Below, piece by piece: positions 50,201-63,218 of a stretch of 64,000 nucleotides of DNA. The translations under genes were made by a program, and so were the position numbers. The notes beneath the pieces were generated by a model, which saw only the letters and a list, made by a program, of their open reading frames with translations, did no database searches and had not been told where the DNA came from. Positions within the stretch are counted from its first letter, which is position 1; every line of letters starts with the position of its first letter. This DNA comes from Tetranychus cinnabarinus. Its lineage: Eukaryota > Arthropoda > Arachnida > Trombidiformes > Tetranychidae. The DNA lies in NCBI GenBank assembly GCA_022266195.1, contig WHVY01000001.1, positions 1,302,001 through 1,366,000 of the forward strand, in the 5' to 3' direction.

Positions 50201-53200
50201 CTGACTGTTTCTCAAACAAATGACTTACAACTGAATCTTACCATCATCACCATGGTCGTTATTATTACAAATTAAATACATTTATAACAAGGTTAAGACT
50301 AAATTAATCAATTATTGACGATTGATTAGGTGAAAGTTTGGATAATTCAAGTCATGATTATTTACCTTCAATTGGATTATGAATCAATATAAATTGGCCA
50401 GCAGCAAGCCAAGAAATGTAACGCGAAAAGAGACGAATCCAATGGTACAATGTAATAGATAGCAATACACGTTAAAAAACAAAAAAGCCGATTCTGAATC
50501 ACATTAAAAGAGTAAAAAAACTATTAAAAGCTTTAATTAAAGGAGGATTTCAAATTGAATAACTAGGGAAACTACTCCATTATGATGGCTTATGGCTTGG
50601 ATTTCGTAAAATTTTGTTGCTCAGGAACCTTTCGAAATTCGATTACTGAGCGGGCACTTTGATATCTTGCTAACTCTACACGATTTGTAGCTCTGTCTGC
50701 AAAGTAGATCGATGGAAAGTTTAAAACACTTGTTGGCGCTTCTTGCCAACACAACACTATTTTATTGTTTTGTGTACTCTCGAAAGCTCAAGGTCATGCA
50801 AGTTAACTTCGTTATTTGACCTCTAAGGTATGACATTATAAGGTCATTTTCTAAAACTGTTTCCATACCGATCAGTTAATCAATTTGTTTTGAGCCGAAA
50901 TTCGGTTATCTTTTCAACGCTATGCGTTAAGAACATGTAACAGGTACCAACCAATCTGAAAAATGATCACTTTCAGAAAATGACCTTATGCCATTTAGAG
51001 GACAAATAGCTTTCGAGAGTATGGTTCTGCAATCCGCAAAAGTTTATGGTCCAAGTTTGAGGTCTGTGAGCATCATTCGTTCATGAGTAGTGACTGCAAG
51101 CAGGCGTACAGGATAAAAAACGCACTATACTATTCTAGTTTAATTTAGTATGCAATTTTTATACTATTTTGTAAAATATTGAAAAAATGAAATATGTCAT
51201 ATGATGATGATATACAGTTAATAAATTCAGTTACACATTCAATTGAGTGGAAACCTTATTATGATTACTATTAATATGATCATTAGTAAGTATAATTTAC
51301 ATTTTTGCTTCTATCTACATTCACCCTTAGGTTATTCAATTCAATTTTATTATTATATTCATATATTGTTATAATGACTCCCCGTTTCATCTCATATTTC
51401 AGGTATCTTAATCATCAGCAACATCTTTAACATATTCAACATTATCATCTGGATCCGTTGAGCACTGAATTTAAAATCCGCGCAAAGTTAACAACTCCAA
51501 CAATATGAGCCAGCTGGAGATTGTATAAAGGTATGTTTTTTACCGTTCAAAATAAATGTTGTTTCTTTTATTTTTTGTTGATTTTCCAAGTTGAGATAAT
51601 CAGATTTATACTTTTCCATATAATAATCTTTTTATTCGCCATGTCTTTCCCCTGTTAATTTCTCTATCTTTCCTCATGCTCATTGTGAGTTTGTGTCTGC
51701 AGCCAATTTGGAGTAACATTAATGGTAATGGTGGCCAAGTAAATATTAACACCAAATTATATCATTTTCTTGGCATTTATTTTATCTTTCTATTATCATT
51801 ATCATCATTGAAAGGTAATCATGATAATAAATAAATATTATATATTTTCTTGTGTTGTCGGTTTAGTCGTTGAAGGAAAATCCAATTTGCGTGAAAGAGA
51901 AGAAAATAACTAAATTGAATCGATAGTTTCAAGATGATGAGGTTAACACAAGGAATCTCAATTTCCTTTGGGAGTCAATCACAAGATGATGATAATGATG
52001 ATAACGATGATAAAGGTTAAGCATGATGATGGATCAAGAAGACCTGGAACCTAAAGTGTGCAAGACAAAAAATGGCATCAAAAAATGGGTAAGTTGAAAA
52101 AAATTGATACAAATATTCATTTGGTTGTTTGCTTTGACTGTTTCATGGGTTTTCAATGAACTACAATCATCCTTATGGTTGAAATCAACTGTTTAGTTGA
52201 TCATTGTACCATGGTAATGATTAGTTAAACATGTTTGAATGTTATTTAATAAATAAACTTGTTACATTGTTTGATTAAAAAAGAGGCAGCAAAGGTAACA
52301 ACCAAATCTTATTTTGTTTTTATTGCATTTCTCACAGCTAACTCTTTCTTTTCATTAGGTATGGATGGCTTGCTAGAGTTGGATTTGTAATCAAATAGCA
52401 TGGAGTAATGATGATAATGGATTATTTCATAGTTATCATGGGAAATAATATTTCCACTCACTCAGTATTTCATGATTAAATTGATTAACACATTTTGAAT
52501 GAACGATGAGCCTGAATGGCTGCATGATAAACCTTTCGTTGGATGGTATTATGTAAAGTAATTTATCTTAACCAGGATTAAATAGATACTCTTATTGATA
52601 ATCATTGACCATTATTGTATTGATTATAAGATGAAGATGATTATTGTGATTTCTCATGAGAAATTAACTGATTCTGGTGGAAATAAGAGTTGATCAGTGA
52701 TGATAATTATAATACATAATCTGTTATTTGGTTAAACTATTAACAAAAGGCAATTATTGTTAATCATTGATTTAAATCTGTGCCTGATGAGATTTTGGTA
52801 ACTTTCAATAAAACAATTTTTCATCAAGAATCGTCTTAACCAACAGATTGATTAATTGCAAATCCAATTGATTTAGCCATTTAATTAGCTTTTTTCCCTT
52901 CAAATTCATTCCAAATCCTAAATTTCTGTCAATCAATTTTAATTCAAATAACCAATCATGACAATATAATTATACTCAGATGCTAACAAGACAATCAAGT
53001 TTACTGCAGGTCAACACATTAAATAAAAGTCCAAATATATTGAATATCATTTTGTGGTCAACAAAATTAACAAAGATTAAATAGCAATCAATGACATTCA
53101 ATTGACCTCAAGAGCAACCTAAATATTGGTTGAAACAAGTCATAAATACATTGAGGGAAAAAAGGAATGAAAAAAAGATCAAATTGAAGATGAAATGGAT

Positions 53201-56200
53201 GGAGATGATTATCATCATAAAAAGACAAGCAAACACGATTTAATGATCCTTGAAACTGATTTATTTAACCAGTCAAAATACAAACAAAAAACAATTTCAA
53301 TGTTAGCATCAGTAATATTATTGATAGCAATGCATTTGAGAATAAAAATGCATTCTGATTTTGGTTATTCCTCCATGATTATCACATTTTCAACCAACAA
53401 TTGTTAATGGCAAAAAAATAGATTAAGCTTACCATTATGATTAACCTTTAACTTTTAGAGACACAAATGTTGAGGTTGAGTCGAGACATTTTTTGGGTGA
53501 AACATTGCTTTTTCATAATTTTCATCTTTAATCATCTTCAGGTTCATCTTGATCTTGTAAGACAATTAATTTAACCAATCAAATAACTTATCAAGGTTCA
53601 ACTGGTAATGATAATAATGGGAATAATAAAGATACAATGAATTTACTGTTGTATAGCCAAATGTATTTGTAAATGGATTGTCAATTTGTTTGAATATTTT
53701 CCTCTGTAACTCCATTTTTGCACCTCATTATTTTACAATAACAGTTACTTTTGTTATTATATATTAGCCTTTAATTTCTTTAACATAATATATTGACCCA
53801 ATTGACCCCCTGCTAGATGGTTACTTGTTAATGACCACATAGTTTTGTTTGTGTTAATCATTGTGAATAAGTGAATAAATTAGTCAGCCAAATACAAAAG
53901 TGAGAAATCAAATGTTAATCAAAGTTAGCCTGAGTCGGTCCGTTTAACTGAGGGTTAAACAGCGATCCTTAATGCAACAATCATTTGTATCTTGTTGGGT
54001 TGTCCAGTCATTGGGTTTTATTTTTTTTAGCTCATACAAAACAAAAAATATACACAAAATACAGAAAAAATGACCGGAACTGTTATTACCATTTGCAAGA
54101 TGAAAACAAGATTGGTCCATTGTTTAGCTTTATTAGGATTATTATTATTAGATTGATGGGTTAACATTAAGATTTGCTGGGTTAAAATGGGTTTTATTTT
54201 ATGGACCGTAAACACATTTGTTTGTTCATCACTTTTTGTGGTTCCTAAATTTTTAGACTCAACACAAAGAGTGTTAAGGTTTACAGGCAAGTCGCCAGTT
54301 CAATTGGTCATCATTTCAATCCACCAAGCTTTAGCTTCCAAGTCAACCTTTACCAATAATCTGGTTGATAATGGGTTTGGATGGTTAACATTGTTATTGT
54401 TTACAATTAGGATAATTGAATAATTGCTGGCAACTTGGTAACCAGTTAAGGTTAGATCAGAATAGCGTAAACGGTTAATTAATAAAATTTACCTGGAAAA
54501 AGGTTTAATAATATAAATGTAAATCATAAGTGGTATTGTTAATTATTAATTGGCTGTAAGTGAATTATTATTTATATAAATATATTTTTGATTACCATTA
54601 AACCTGTAGAAAAGCATTAATGTTATCAATTTGCTGTACCTTTGCTGTATATTATTATGATTGTTATACACCAACCTAATACAGCATCAAATTAATTATA
54701 TTTTTACTTCACTTCTTTCATTTTTCATCTTCAACATAATCAAGCAAATTGTTATCCGTCAAATTAATCCATTTAATTTTATTGTATTACCCTTTATATT
54801 GTGTTTATCATCTTATTTTTTGCTTCTCCTCAGTCTCTTGCCATTGTTTACTTGATAATTTAATAATTGAAACAAAAGCCTAAAAATAAGTTTATATAAG
54901 GTGAATGTAACAATGATTATTATTAAAAGGTTAGGCTGATGGTGAAAATTATGTTTACAATTGTATTTACAGGTAATTTCAATGAATCCAGAGTGTTAAC
55001 TTTGTGATAATAGTTTTCATTCAGAAAAGGTTAACATTTGATTAGCATTTGATTTGAAGGATTTGATTGGGATTCAAGTGAGATCTTTCCTTGTGTGTTG
55101 CATTATTTTCATGTGTGAAGGAAGTTGATTTTGTTTTTTTTACCTTCAATCACAATTGATTATTTACTGATTATTGTAATTTTCATTATTTGTTTGCCTT
55201 CATATGTAACTAAATTATGAACAATCTGAATATAATCACAGCAGGCTGTTGATAAAATTTCTCATCTCATGAATTTGTAATCATGGCAAAGAAAGGGAAA
55301 AGTTAACGCAATTTAAAACAAAACCAAAAGTACAAAGTTAACTTTGATTTAGCAGGTAAGGTTAACGAGTTTCAGTGGAATGTATTGTCTGCAATTCAAT
55401 AATATTGAAATTCAAGCAAATTTTGCCTTTGATTGAGTCAACAAATGATAATTGATCAAACAAATCCAAAAATATCCTAAATGGAGTAAAAAATCGTCTT
55501 CGGTTCACATCCCTGGAAACATAAATTTGTAGCTTATAATTGCCCAGAACGACCTTTTGACGATTCGTGCAATCCACTTTGACAGTTGGAAATAAGATTC
55601 CAATGTCCGTTACAGATCAATATTGCCCATCCAAACCCTTGATTGATTCTTGTATACTTGTCCATAGTTCAGTCCAAGAATTTAAATGTGCTTTGTGGTC
55701 CATTTCAGATTTGATATTATCCATTCTGAGTGTCGATGTTTCTTGAGAAAGGCTTTGGAACTTAGTTCTTCAATTGGAATGACGGGATATCTGAAAGGTT
55801 GAAAAATGATATTCATAACAATAGCTGATAAAGATATCGATTGTATTTTACTAATACCTTTAATGTTGTAGTTAACCGATGAAATGATGATTTGATCATA
55901 ATTATTATTACTCATCTAAACTGGATTGAGTATCGGATAATAATGGTTATGTCACTTTGATGGTAATTCACTTTAAGCCTAACAAATTTGCCAAGTTAAC
56001 CAGTTTTAGTAGACTTTAAAATTTACTTTTTGATCATTAAAACCAAATGTTAACAGCAACTTCCATCCTTACTTTGATTCAGGTGATGATGATATAACCT
56101 TTCTCTTGAGATTATCAAGCTTTATAGTGGATAATAGAAGAGATGAAATGAATGGTGATGATGATATTAATCTGGATCCAAGAGAGTGAGAGGATGATAG

Positions 56201-59200
56201 TGGTAAAGATGAAACCAAATGATCTTCCAAAAGAGTCAATGTAACTAGAAAATTGAAAAACTGACAACTTAAATTAATAGATAAATGGTTTTTCAAGTTG
56301 CTCAAAAATAGGTAAACTGTTAACTTTATATAAAAAAGAGTAAATATACTTTTTCGATATGTTTGACTCATAAATATCACTTTACCAGGCTTGGAAGCAA
56401 CTTTATAATAGTCAACTGATTGATAATGATAATAATATTGATGATCAACTTGATAATGGTTGAAAATTTGCCTCAGTTAACTTTTTCCTTTTTTAAATCT
56501 CATCAAATGACCTGAGAGTTAAGGTTGACTTGACACAACTCTATTATAGCTGTCTCCATTATAGCCATCACTACTTTGGTCAACTTTATTTTAATGGTCC
56601 ATTGGTTTATGTTGTTATTATCACCATCTTGAGCGAAAATGAGTTTCCCTATCATTTACTTGATTTATATCGCAAAATCATATCAATAGACAGACAACTC
56701 TAAATCTAAATCATATATTACTATTATTTGAATATATTGAGGCATTCCATGACGTTCCATGCCATCGAGTTCTCCAATGGTCACAGATCTTTTTCTTGCC
56801 TGGTTATGACCACAAACAAGCATCAAAATATCCTGTAAATGATTTTTAAGGGCAGCTCAGTAAGATATCTGCAATGAGGATGAAGAAGGTTGGTTACTTT
56901 GCGATTGCATGAAAATGTGAAAAAAAGATCAAGACATTTTTCCATGTTTTAAACTTTGGAAGTTTATAAAAGATATTTCACTCCGATGTTTGTCAAGTTT
57001 CTTTGTCTATAAGATATCAAATCAATGTTAATCTCAAATAAATTGCGATAACAATGATAACAGTTTAGGCCTGAAGGTAAATCTAATAGTCACAATCAGT
57101 TGAGAAATCAAAAATTAGTCTGAACATTTTCATACCTTCAGTATATTTTTGAGTCAACCATTAGTTGATATTTTAAATTTAACTTTTTTTGGGAACCATT
57201 ATTGTTGTCTATAAGATGTAAAGACATGATGATCATGGTATATGAGAACGATAATGATTATAATGATGAGTCAAATAAACAGAATGATAACTTGTTACTT
57301 TCGTTAAATCAGGTGAAATCAAAATGCCTCAAAGCAATTGAAAAACACAAACAAAAACAGCGAAAAACAAGTGAAACAAAAACTCGATGAAAAGGTAAAA
57401 AACAAGTTCACTCCGGGTAAAAAAACAGCAAAACTATTAATAGAATAAGAAAATAAGAAAATGTTATCTTAAGATTAGCGTTTTTAGCAAAGATTAATCT
57501 CTTATCTCTTATATCTTATCTAAAGTTAACCCATTACTCAACATAAAGCAAATATAAAGCCAGGTTTGAACCGAGCTTTGTTTATTTTTCCCTTTGTTCT
57601 GGTAATAGTTATACTCTTTGGGTTTATCTTATTTTTGATTTTGAACTTTCAACTTATGAGTTAAATTCAACTGTCACAAGATGATGTAATTTAACTGTTA
57701 ACACTGTTTTTTCCATTTTTGTTTGAATGTTAAATTGAAAATCGTTTTTTTCTGCCTTCAATTGGCAATGTGAGAGAAACAAAAGTTGTCATTTGAATAT
57801 TTCTGTTTTCACTTTGCAACTGTGACTCAGGAAAACAAAAACAACTTGGCTACATTGTTATCGAAGTGATTGAAGTCTTGATAAAAGATTGAATGTTGGT
57901 GATGAAAAGGTTAACATGAAGATGTAAACTTGATAACTGCAAGACCAATCAAAATGAGGTAAAAAAGGGGAAACAAGTTAACCTTTTCTTCTCCAGGCAA
58001 TCTTTTTCTCTATTTTTTAACAAAATTTTCGTCTTGTTACTTTCAATTTCCATCTTTCACTTTTCTTTTTTTTCTTTCCTTTGTTTCTGTGTTAACATCT
58101 TTTTTTGCTCATCATCACCATAATCACCACCATTACCTTCATCTTGAACATCTTCACCAACAACACCACCAACATCATCTATTTAACATATTTTATCCCT
58201 TTACTTTTGTGAAAAAATATAAAGTAACCCAATTCTCTAGTGAATATATGAAAATTACTTATTCTCACTTGTGGGGTTGACCCATCAATGGATGCAAATT
58301 GAAATAAAATTGATTGGACAAGCAACAAAAATATGCTAAACAATTTGATATACAAGTAATATTTCAATTCTGTCGTTAATTCTTTCAGTTTTTGCTTCAG
58401 CTTTTCATTCTTTTTTTACTCATCTTCAGACTTTTAACTTTTCCTTCTCTCAATCTCTTTCAAGTTACCTTTGATGTTTCATCTTTCATATCTTTTTATC
58501 TCCATTTGAGGGGAGAAACAAGAAAAGGTTAGAAACTATTGAATTGTTGGTTTGATGATTTTTCACTTTACCGCTCTGAAAGGTAAGTCAACGTAATCTA
58601 TGCAAAAAATGAGCTTTCCTAGGCAGAACGTTGATCAAGATTGATGATGAGTTGATAAAATTGAAAAACGAACAAGATTTTCTCTAGATTCAGTTATCTG
58701 TTTCATGGTTCAAAGATGAAAAGTCATTCTCAAATTTTCTTGAAATTTTTACTGTACATTTCCCTTTGCTTCAAGTAGTCAAAATATTAAAATTATTACC
58801 TATCAATTGTTCAGAGTTTCAATTTTAAGCTCAGCAATGTGATAAAATTGACAGCATTTTAATGACCGTAGACATGAAGGGATAATTAGGATACAAGGTA
58901 AAAATTGGCTGATAATTTAATAAGCTCAAGTTTTCTGATATGAATTTAAGTTAATTATTAAGCCAATAATTTCAGTTTATTAGATTAGATAATTGTTTTT
59001 ACTCATCTTCATTGGCCTTTATTTGATTCTTTTACATTTCTTTCACTCTTTTTAACAAAATTGTTTCTTGCCCTATCTTTCACTATTTGTGACTTGTTAT
59101 CATTCCTATTGTAATAACCTTAATAACATCAAAACTCCCTATTTATTACATTTATTGTTACTTTTTATTTAGCGAATCAACTGTTGTTCCTTAGGTGAGT

Positions 59201-60348
59201 AAGTAATTTTATAAGATTTTACCTTTTCTTCATTCTTACCTGATAAATTTCCTTTACAGTAAAAATACATTTAAGACGTTACTTGGTTATTGTTACTGTT
59301 TACGAGTTTCTTTTCTATTCCTATTTTGGCTTCAGATTGAGTTCAAGAAAGTTCATAGGAATTGTGGTAAGTGAATAAAAGAAAGAAAGTAAAATAAACT
59401 TCTTCAGCCAGTCAATTGAAGCAATTTTCGTCTGCAAATTGTGTTTATTTGTTATCATATAATTCAGTTGAGTTGGTGAAAAGATGATGATTGCAACCAA
59501 TCAATTTGACCAAGTTACTCACATAAACACAGCTTTAATGTCATAAAAACTTAAGCAGATTAAAAATGCCATGAAAGTCAAACATTATGTTGACATGTGA
59601 AGGAATTAAATACCAATTACAATGAAACTCATTCTCATCCTTTGCTTACCAACATTTTGCTGTGGATTAAAGCCCGTATAAAAAGATTTATTTTCAAATC
59701 TTTCATCAGGTAAAAATAACTTCATGTTTTAATTATTTACATGACTAACAACTTTATTTTTCATATTTTTTCAGGTATTTATCAGGTTACACGTTTGATC
59801 GATTGATTTGAACCATCAATAGGAAATAATTTGCGCATATTAATCCAATTTCTTGGGCGTCTTTAATCGACAAGTCTATAAGGAGAAACTAAGGAAATTG
59901 GGAGAAATTTTGCAATTTTCCAATACATTGGAAGGTGACTAGAAAATAAGACTTTTATCTGACGATAAAACAAAAGTTCATTTCTATTAATTGTTACTTT
60001 TTTTACCAAGAGTTTAGATTACTTGTATACATGGAATTGGAAAGATTGTATTTTTGTTCTTTGCATGTTTTATTACAAAGCTGCCTTTCCTAATCGTCTA
60101 CATTTGGATTGCATTGAAAGTATTTTGATATTGACAATATTTCCATGAACGGTAAACAAAATGTTTTTTAAGTTACAGAAATTTTGACCTTTTTTTTCTT
60201 TTAGATTAACATGTAAAGACTAGAGCAAGAAAACAATGATCGAAGATTACAGTATATCTCGATGTTCAATAGATAATTACAATTATGCTGATTATTCAAA
60301 TGGTTCACAAATTAAAGGGACAGAAAGAAATGTTTGCATATTCTATGA
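47274..60348. other. 13-kb gene-poor region
   Basis: No frame here combines length, composition and splice signals like the genes elsewhere. Frames such as 54,027-54,423 and 53,195-53,407 are short and isolated; 58,089-58,280 is a His-rich CAC/CAT run. Simple GAT/GATA-type repeats recur (for example 47,935-47,965 and 51,985-52,010). Splice-like fragments, such as one ending at a GTATGT donor near 51,530, could be non-coding RNA exons but cannot be confirmed. Confidence 0.45.
50775..51021. repeat. Imperfect inverted repeat
   Basis: TACTCTCGAAAGCT at 50,775 and the complement of it at about 51,008-51,021 frame two arms that also share a GACCTCTAA/TCCTCTAA block and an ATAAGGTCATTTTCT block. 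The left arm carries about 30 extra bases. The spacer is about 100 bases. The surrounding 50,560-51,120 differs in texture from its neighbours (less A/T-run rich), as if from an old mobile element. Confidence 0.6.
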
Positions 60349-63218
60349 TCAACTACCCCTTGAAGCTAACAATGTGTCGCAGTGTTCCTTGGCTTTGCGT
60401 CGTAGTTCGTTAACACTGCTGAAAGCTGTGATTGTTGGTGTTGTTGAGGATGAAGTTGATGGACTAATGATTGACACTGGTGTTATTGATGAAGATGTTG
60501 GCGTTGAACTTGGCTGATTTGATGCACTTGTTTGCGCTGCTGGAATTGGTGGAGTCAAAGAAGGTTGACCTGATCCTGGTGATACTTCTAGACGGTATTT
60601 GACTTTATTATCGGCTGTGGTTGAGCTAAGTGTGTCTGTTGGACTAGTTGGTGAAGACATTGATCCAATGGTTGAACCCAAATTGGAGCCATTAATAGAA
60701 TCCGTTGGAGGACAACAGCCACACATACCTGTGTGAAAAGAGTTGATAAAAAGATTAGCTCGATCTATTTTAATGTGAATTGGTTTGTTTGTCCGTAAGT
60801 ATGAGTGATATTTAATTTCTTCATGACTAACAGTCTAATAAAATTGTTAATAATCTAATTTTTTTCTCTTTTATTCACAAATAATAGTCTCAAAGATTGG
60901 ATTTGCTATAAGTGAAGAGTAACTCATGATGAAGTTGGAAAAGAAGCAAAGGAATGAATTGGACAATGATTATTGCCATGATCATGTCAATGAATTTCAA
61001 TTAACGCAAGACTTTCAGAGGGAACATTTAACTTGATTACAATTCAATCTATCTCCTAATTGATTTTACCTTTTTAAAGGTAATCCTAATCATATTGAGC
61101 TATCAAGAAAGACAAAGAATCAAGACAAGAAAAGGGAGAAATAAAAGAAAGTCGCAAAAGAAATAAAACTAAATTATTGAGGCAATTTTGCCCAAAGTAG
61201 CGAAAGGTAAGATAATTGTTAAAAAAGAGAGGAGAAAGACAAATGTTTCCTATTAAATAAATTACCTAAAATTGATCTAATCTATCTCATTAATGATAAC
61301 AACTAATTAATAGCAATTAAAAGCAACTAAATTAACCAACTAAACAAGTAACAAGCAATGTAAACCATGCGCAATTTTTATTCATCTCAAACTGTAACAC
61401 TTGTTCAATATTGCCAGGTTAAAATTAATTTAACATTTGTCATCCTTCATCTTCAGGCTTCTTTCAGATTATCAATTTACCTTTGTCTATCTTCATAATC
61501 ATTTTCACTCCCATATTTGTCTTTCAACAAATCTCTTTCTCTTCTTTCCTCCTTTTTTTAGACTATATAACACGGCAAAGGAACCTGACGATAGATGGAG
61601 CTTGGCAATTTTACCTTGCTATTTATAGGCTTTTCCAATGATAGCTAACAATGGATCTGGTACAATCAACTAACCAATTAAACATTAGAGTTGACTTCAT
61701 CTCCATAATCATCATCTTAGGCTTCATCTCAATAGTTAACTGGTTAATCATTATTATTCATGCAATCATGGTGAGTATTTATCAATTTAGTTTTGACTCT
61801 TTCTCTTGCGCCTTATCAAATGACAAATGTCATTTGATGAGAGATGTTGATTAAATTAACTGAAGAAATGCTTACCTTTGAAATTAGCTGATGAATAGGC
61901 AGCCAATTGTTGCGAGATTAGCATTGGATGGTAAGCTGAAAGTAGATGGGGAAACCTAAAATGCAAATGATGAGGATGAAAATAAAACGGTACAAGATTT
62001 TTTTGTTAGTCAATTAGAAGCAAGTTTTTATCATTTGAAGGGTTGCATTTTAATTGTCAATAAAAGCATCAGTCAATTTGAATGAGTGAAACAAAAAAAA
62101 ATTAATGAGATGAAACTGAAATAAAGGTTAAATCATAGGCTTGAAATAGATAAATTGATTAAATAGCTAGAAATCAAATCGCTTAGCAATTGAAAAAATA
62201 ACCTCATTGACAAATGCTAATTTTAAAAAATTGGATTTTAATAGTACTAAATTTAAGTGCTTTTTTATTCGTAGGTAAATTATATTGATTGGATTAATTA
62301 ATAGTTTAATCACCTTTCAAAAACTAAAGGAGACATCAATGGATATCGAAAATTTGGTAAAGACGGTGACATTCCTAACGATGGACGCCACAACGAGTGA
62401 TCAAAATGAGAAGCCATTTTGTTGATTAACGGTGAAGCCAATGCTAAATCTTTGGATGATGGTGAAGTGGTTGGAGTTGTCGAGGACAAAGATGATGAAG
62501 TGAGGGGCAATTTTTGCTCTGAACTTGAGGTTATTGGTGGACCAGCTGATGAATTTGTTGACGCTATCATTGATGCTGGCGTAGTTATGGATGAAATTGA
62601 CATAGATACTGAAGGTGTAACTGTTGTCGCTGTATTTGTCAATGTTGAAGCTGCATGCGATGAAGAAGAGGAAGAGGAGGAGGAGGATAACGAAGATAAT
62701 GATAGTGAGGCGGCTGATAGCGACGAGGAGGATGAAGAAGATGATAAAACTGGAGATGATGAGGAAAATAATAGTGAAGTTGTCATATTATTGTTTATTA
62801 TAGGTTTAACAAGCCTTGAGGAAAGTTGCTGTTGGTGATGATGATGGTTAAGATGATTGAGGTGATTAAGATGATTAAGATGGTTAAGGTGTTGGTTAAG
62901 ATGATTATCATTGGGTGAATTAAGGTGAACTGCATTAAGGATTGATTCTTCTGGATTGTATGAGCCTTTTGATTGGACTGCTGAAACAGTTATTATATTA
63001 TTTGATGAAGAATCACTCATATCTAAATTTTCATCATCATCCTCATCATCATCTGGACAAGCTGAATCGGGACGATCAATAATGTTTATATCATCACATT
63101 TAGGAGATCCATTGATGGACAAATCAACACTATCAACACCACTTTTATCTCGATCTTCCTTCTCTTTACGAAGCCTTTCCGCTTTCCGCCATTTGGCTCT
63201 TCTGTTTTGAAACCAAAC
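60349..63218 (-). CDS. PRD-class homeobox gene, last three exons (Drgx-like candidate)
   Basis: Transcription factor; the 5' part lies beyond the window. Exons 62314-63218, 61876-61955 and 60349-60728 join with matching phases and end at a TGA, giving 455 residues. The first exon opens at VWFQNRRAKWRKAERLRKEK, the third helix of a homeodomain, at the Gln/Val intron position common in paired-like genes. An Asp/Glu-rich stretch (DDDEDDDENLDMSD), an HLN repeat and long Ser runs follow. Then come FPHLLSAYHPMLISQQLAAY and GMCGCCPPTD. A C-terminal OAR-like motif, SSVNELRRKAKEHCDTLL, is the last feature. The WRKAERL continuation and the CC-containing segment plus OAR suggest the Drgx group, but other OAR families (Alx, Prrx, Vsx) are not excluded. 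Confidence 0.88.
62833..62905 (-). repeat. HLN-codon tandem repeat within the homeobox gene
   Basis: Reverse-strand units coding His-Leu-Asn repeat about six times (9-base period with variants), followed by a His/Gln run. It lies in-frame in the disordered part of the homeobox protein. Ser-codon runs occupy about 62,650-62,770. Confidence 0.8.

Noticed and set aside
54027..54423. Overlapping open frames on both strands
   Set aside because: Short, isolated, no recognisable motif, no supporting splice sites.
58089..58280. His-rich open frame
   Set aside because: Arises from a CAC/CAT simple repeat; no splice context or protein-like remainder.
60236..60517. Plus-strand frame overlapping the homeobox 3' end
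   Set aside because: Antisense to a well-supported exon with the OAR motif; Val/Asp-rich shadow composition.
62419..62838. Glu/Asp-rich plus-strand frame
   Set aside because: Complement of the Ser-codon runs of the homeobox gene.
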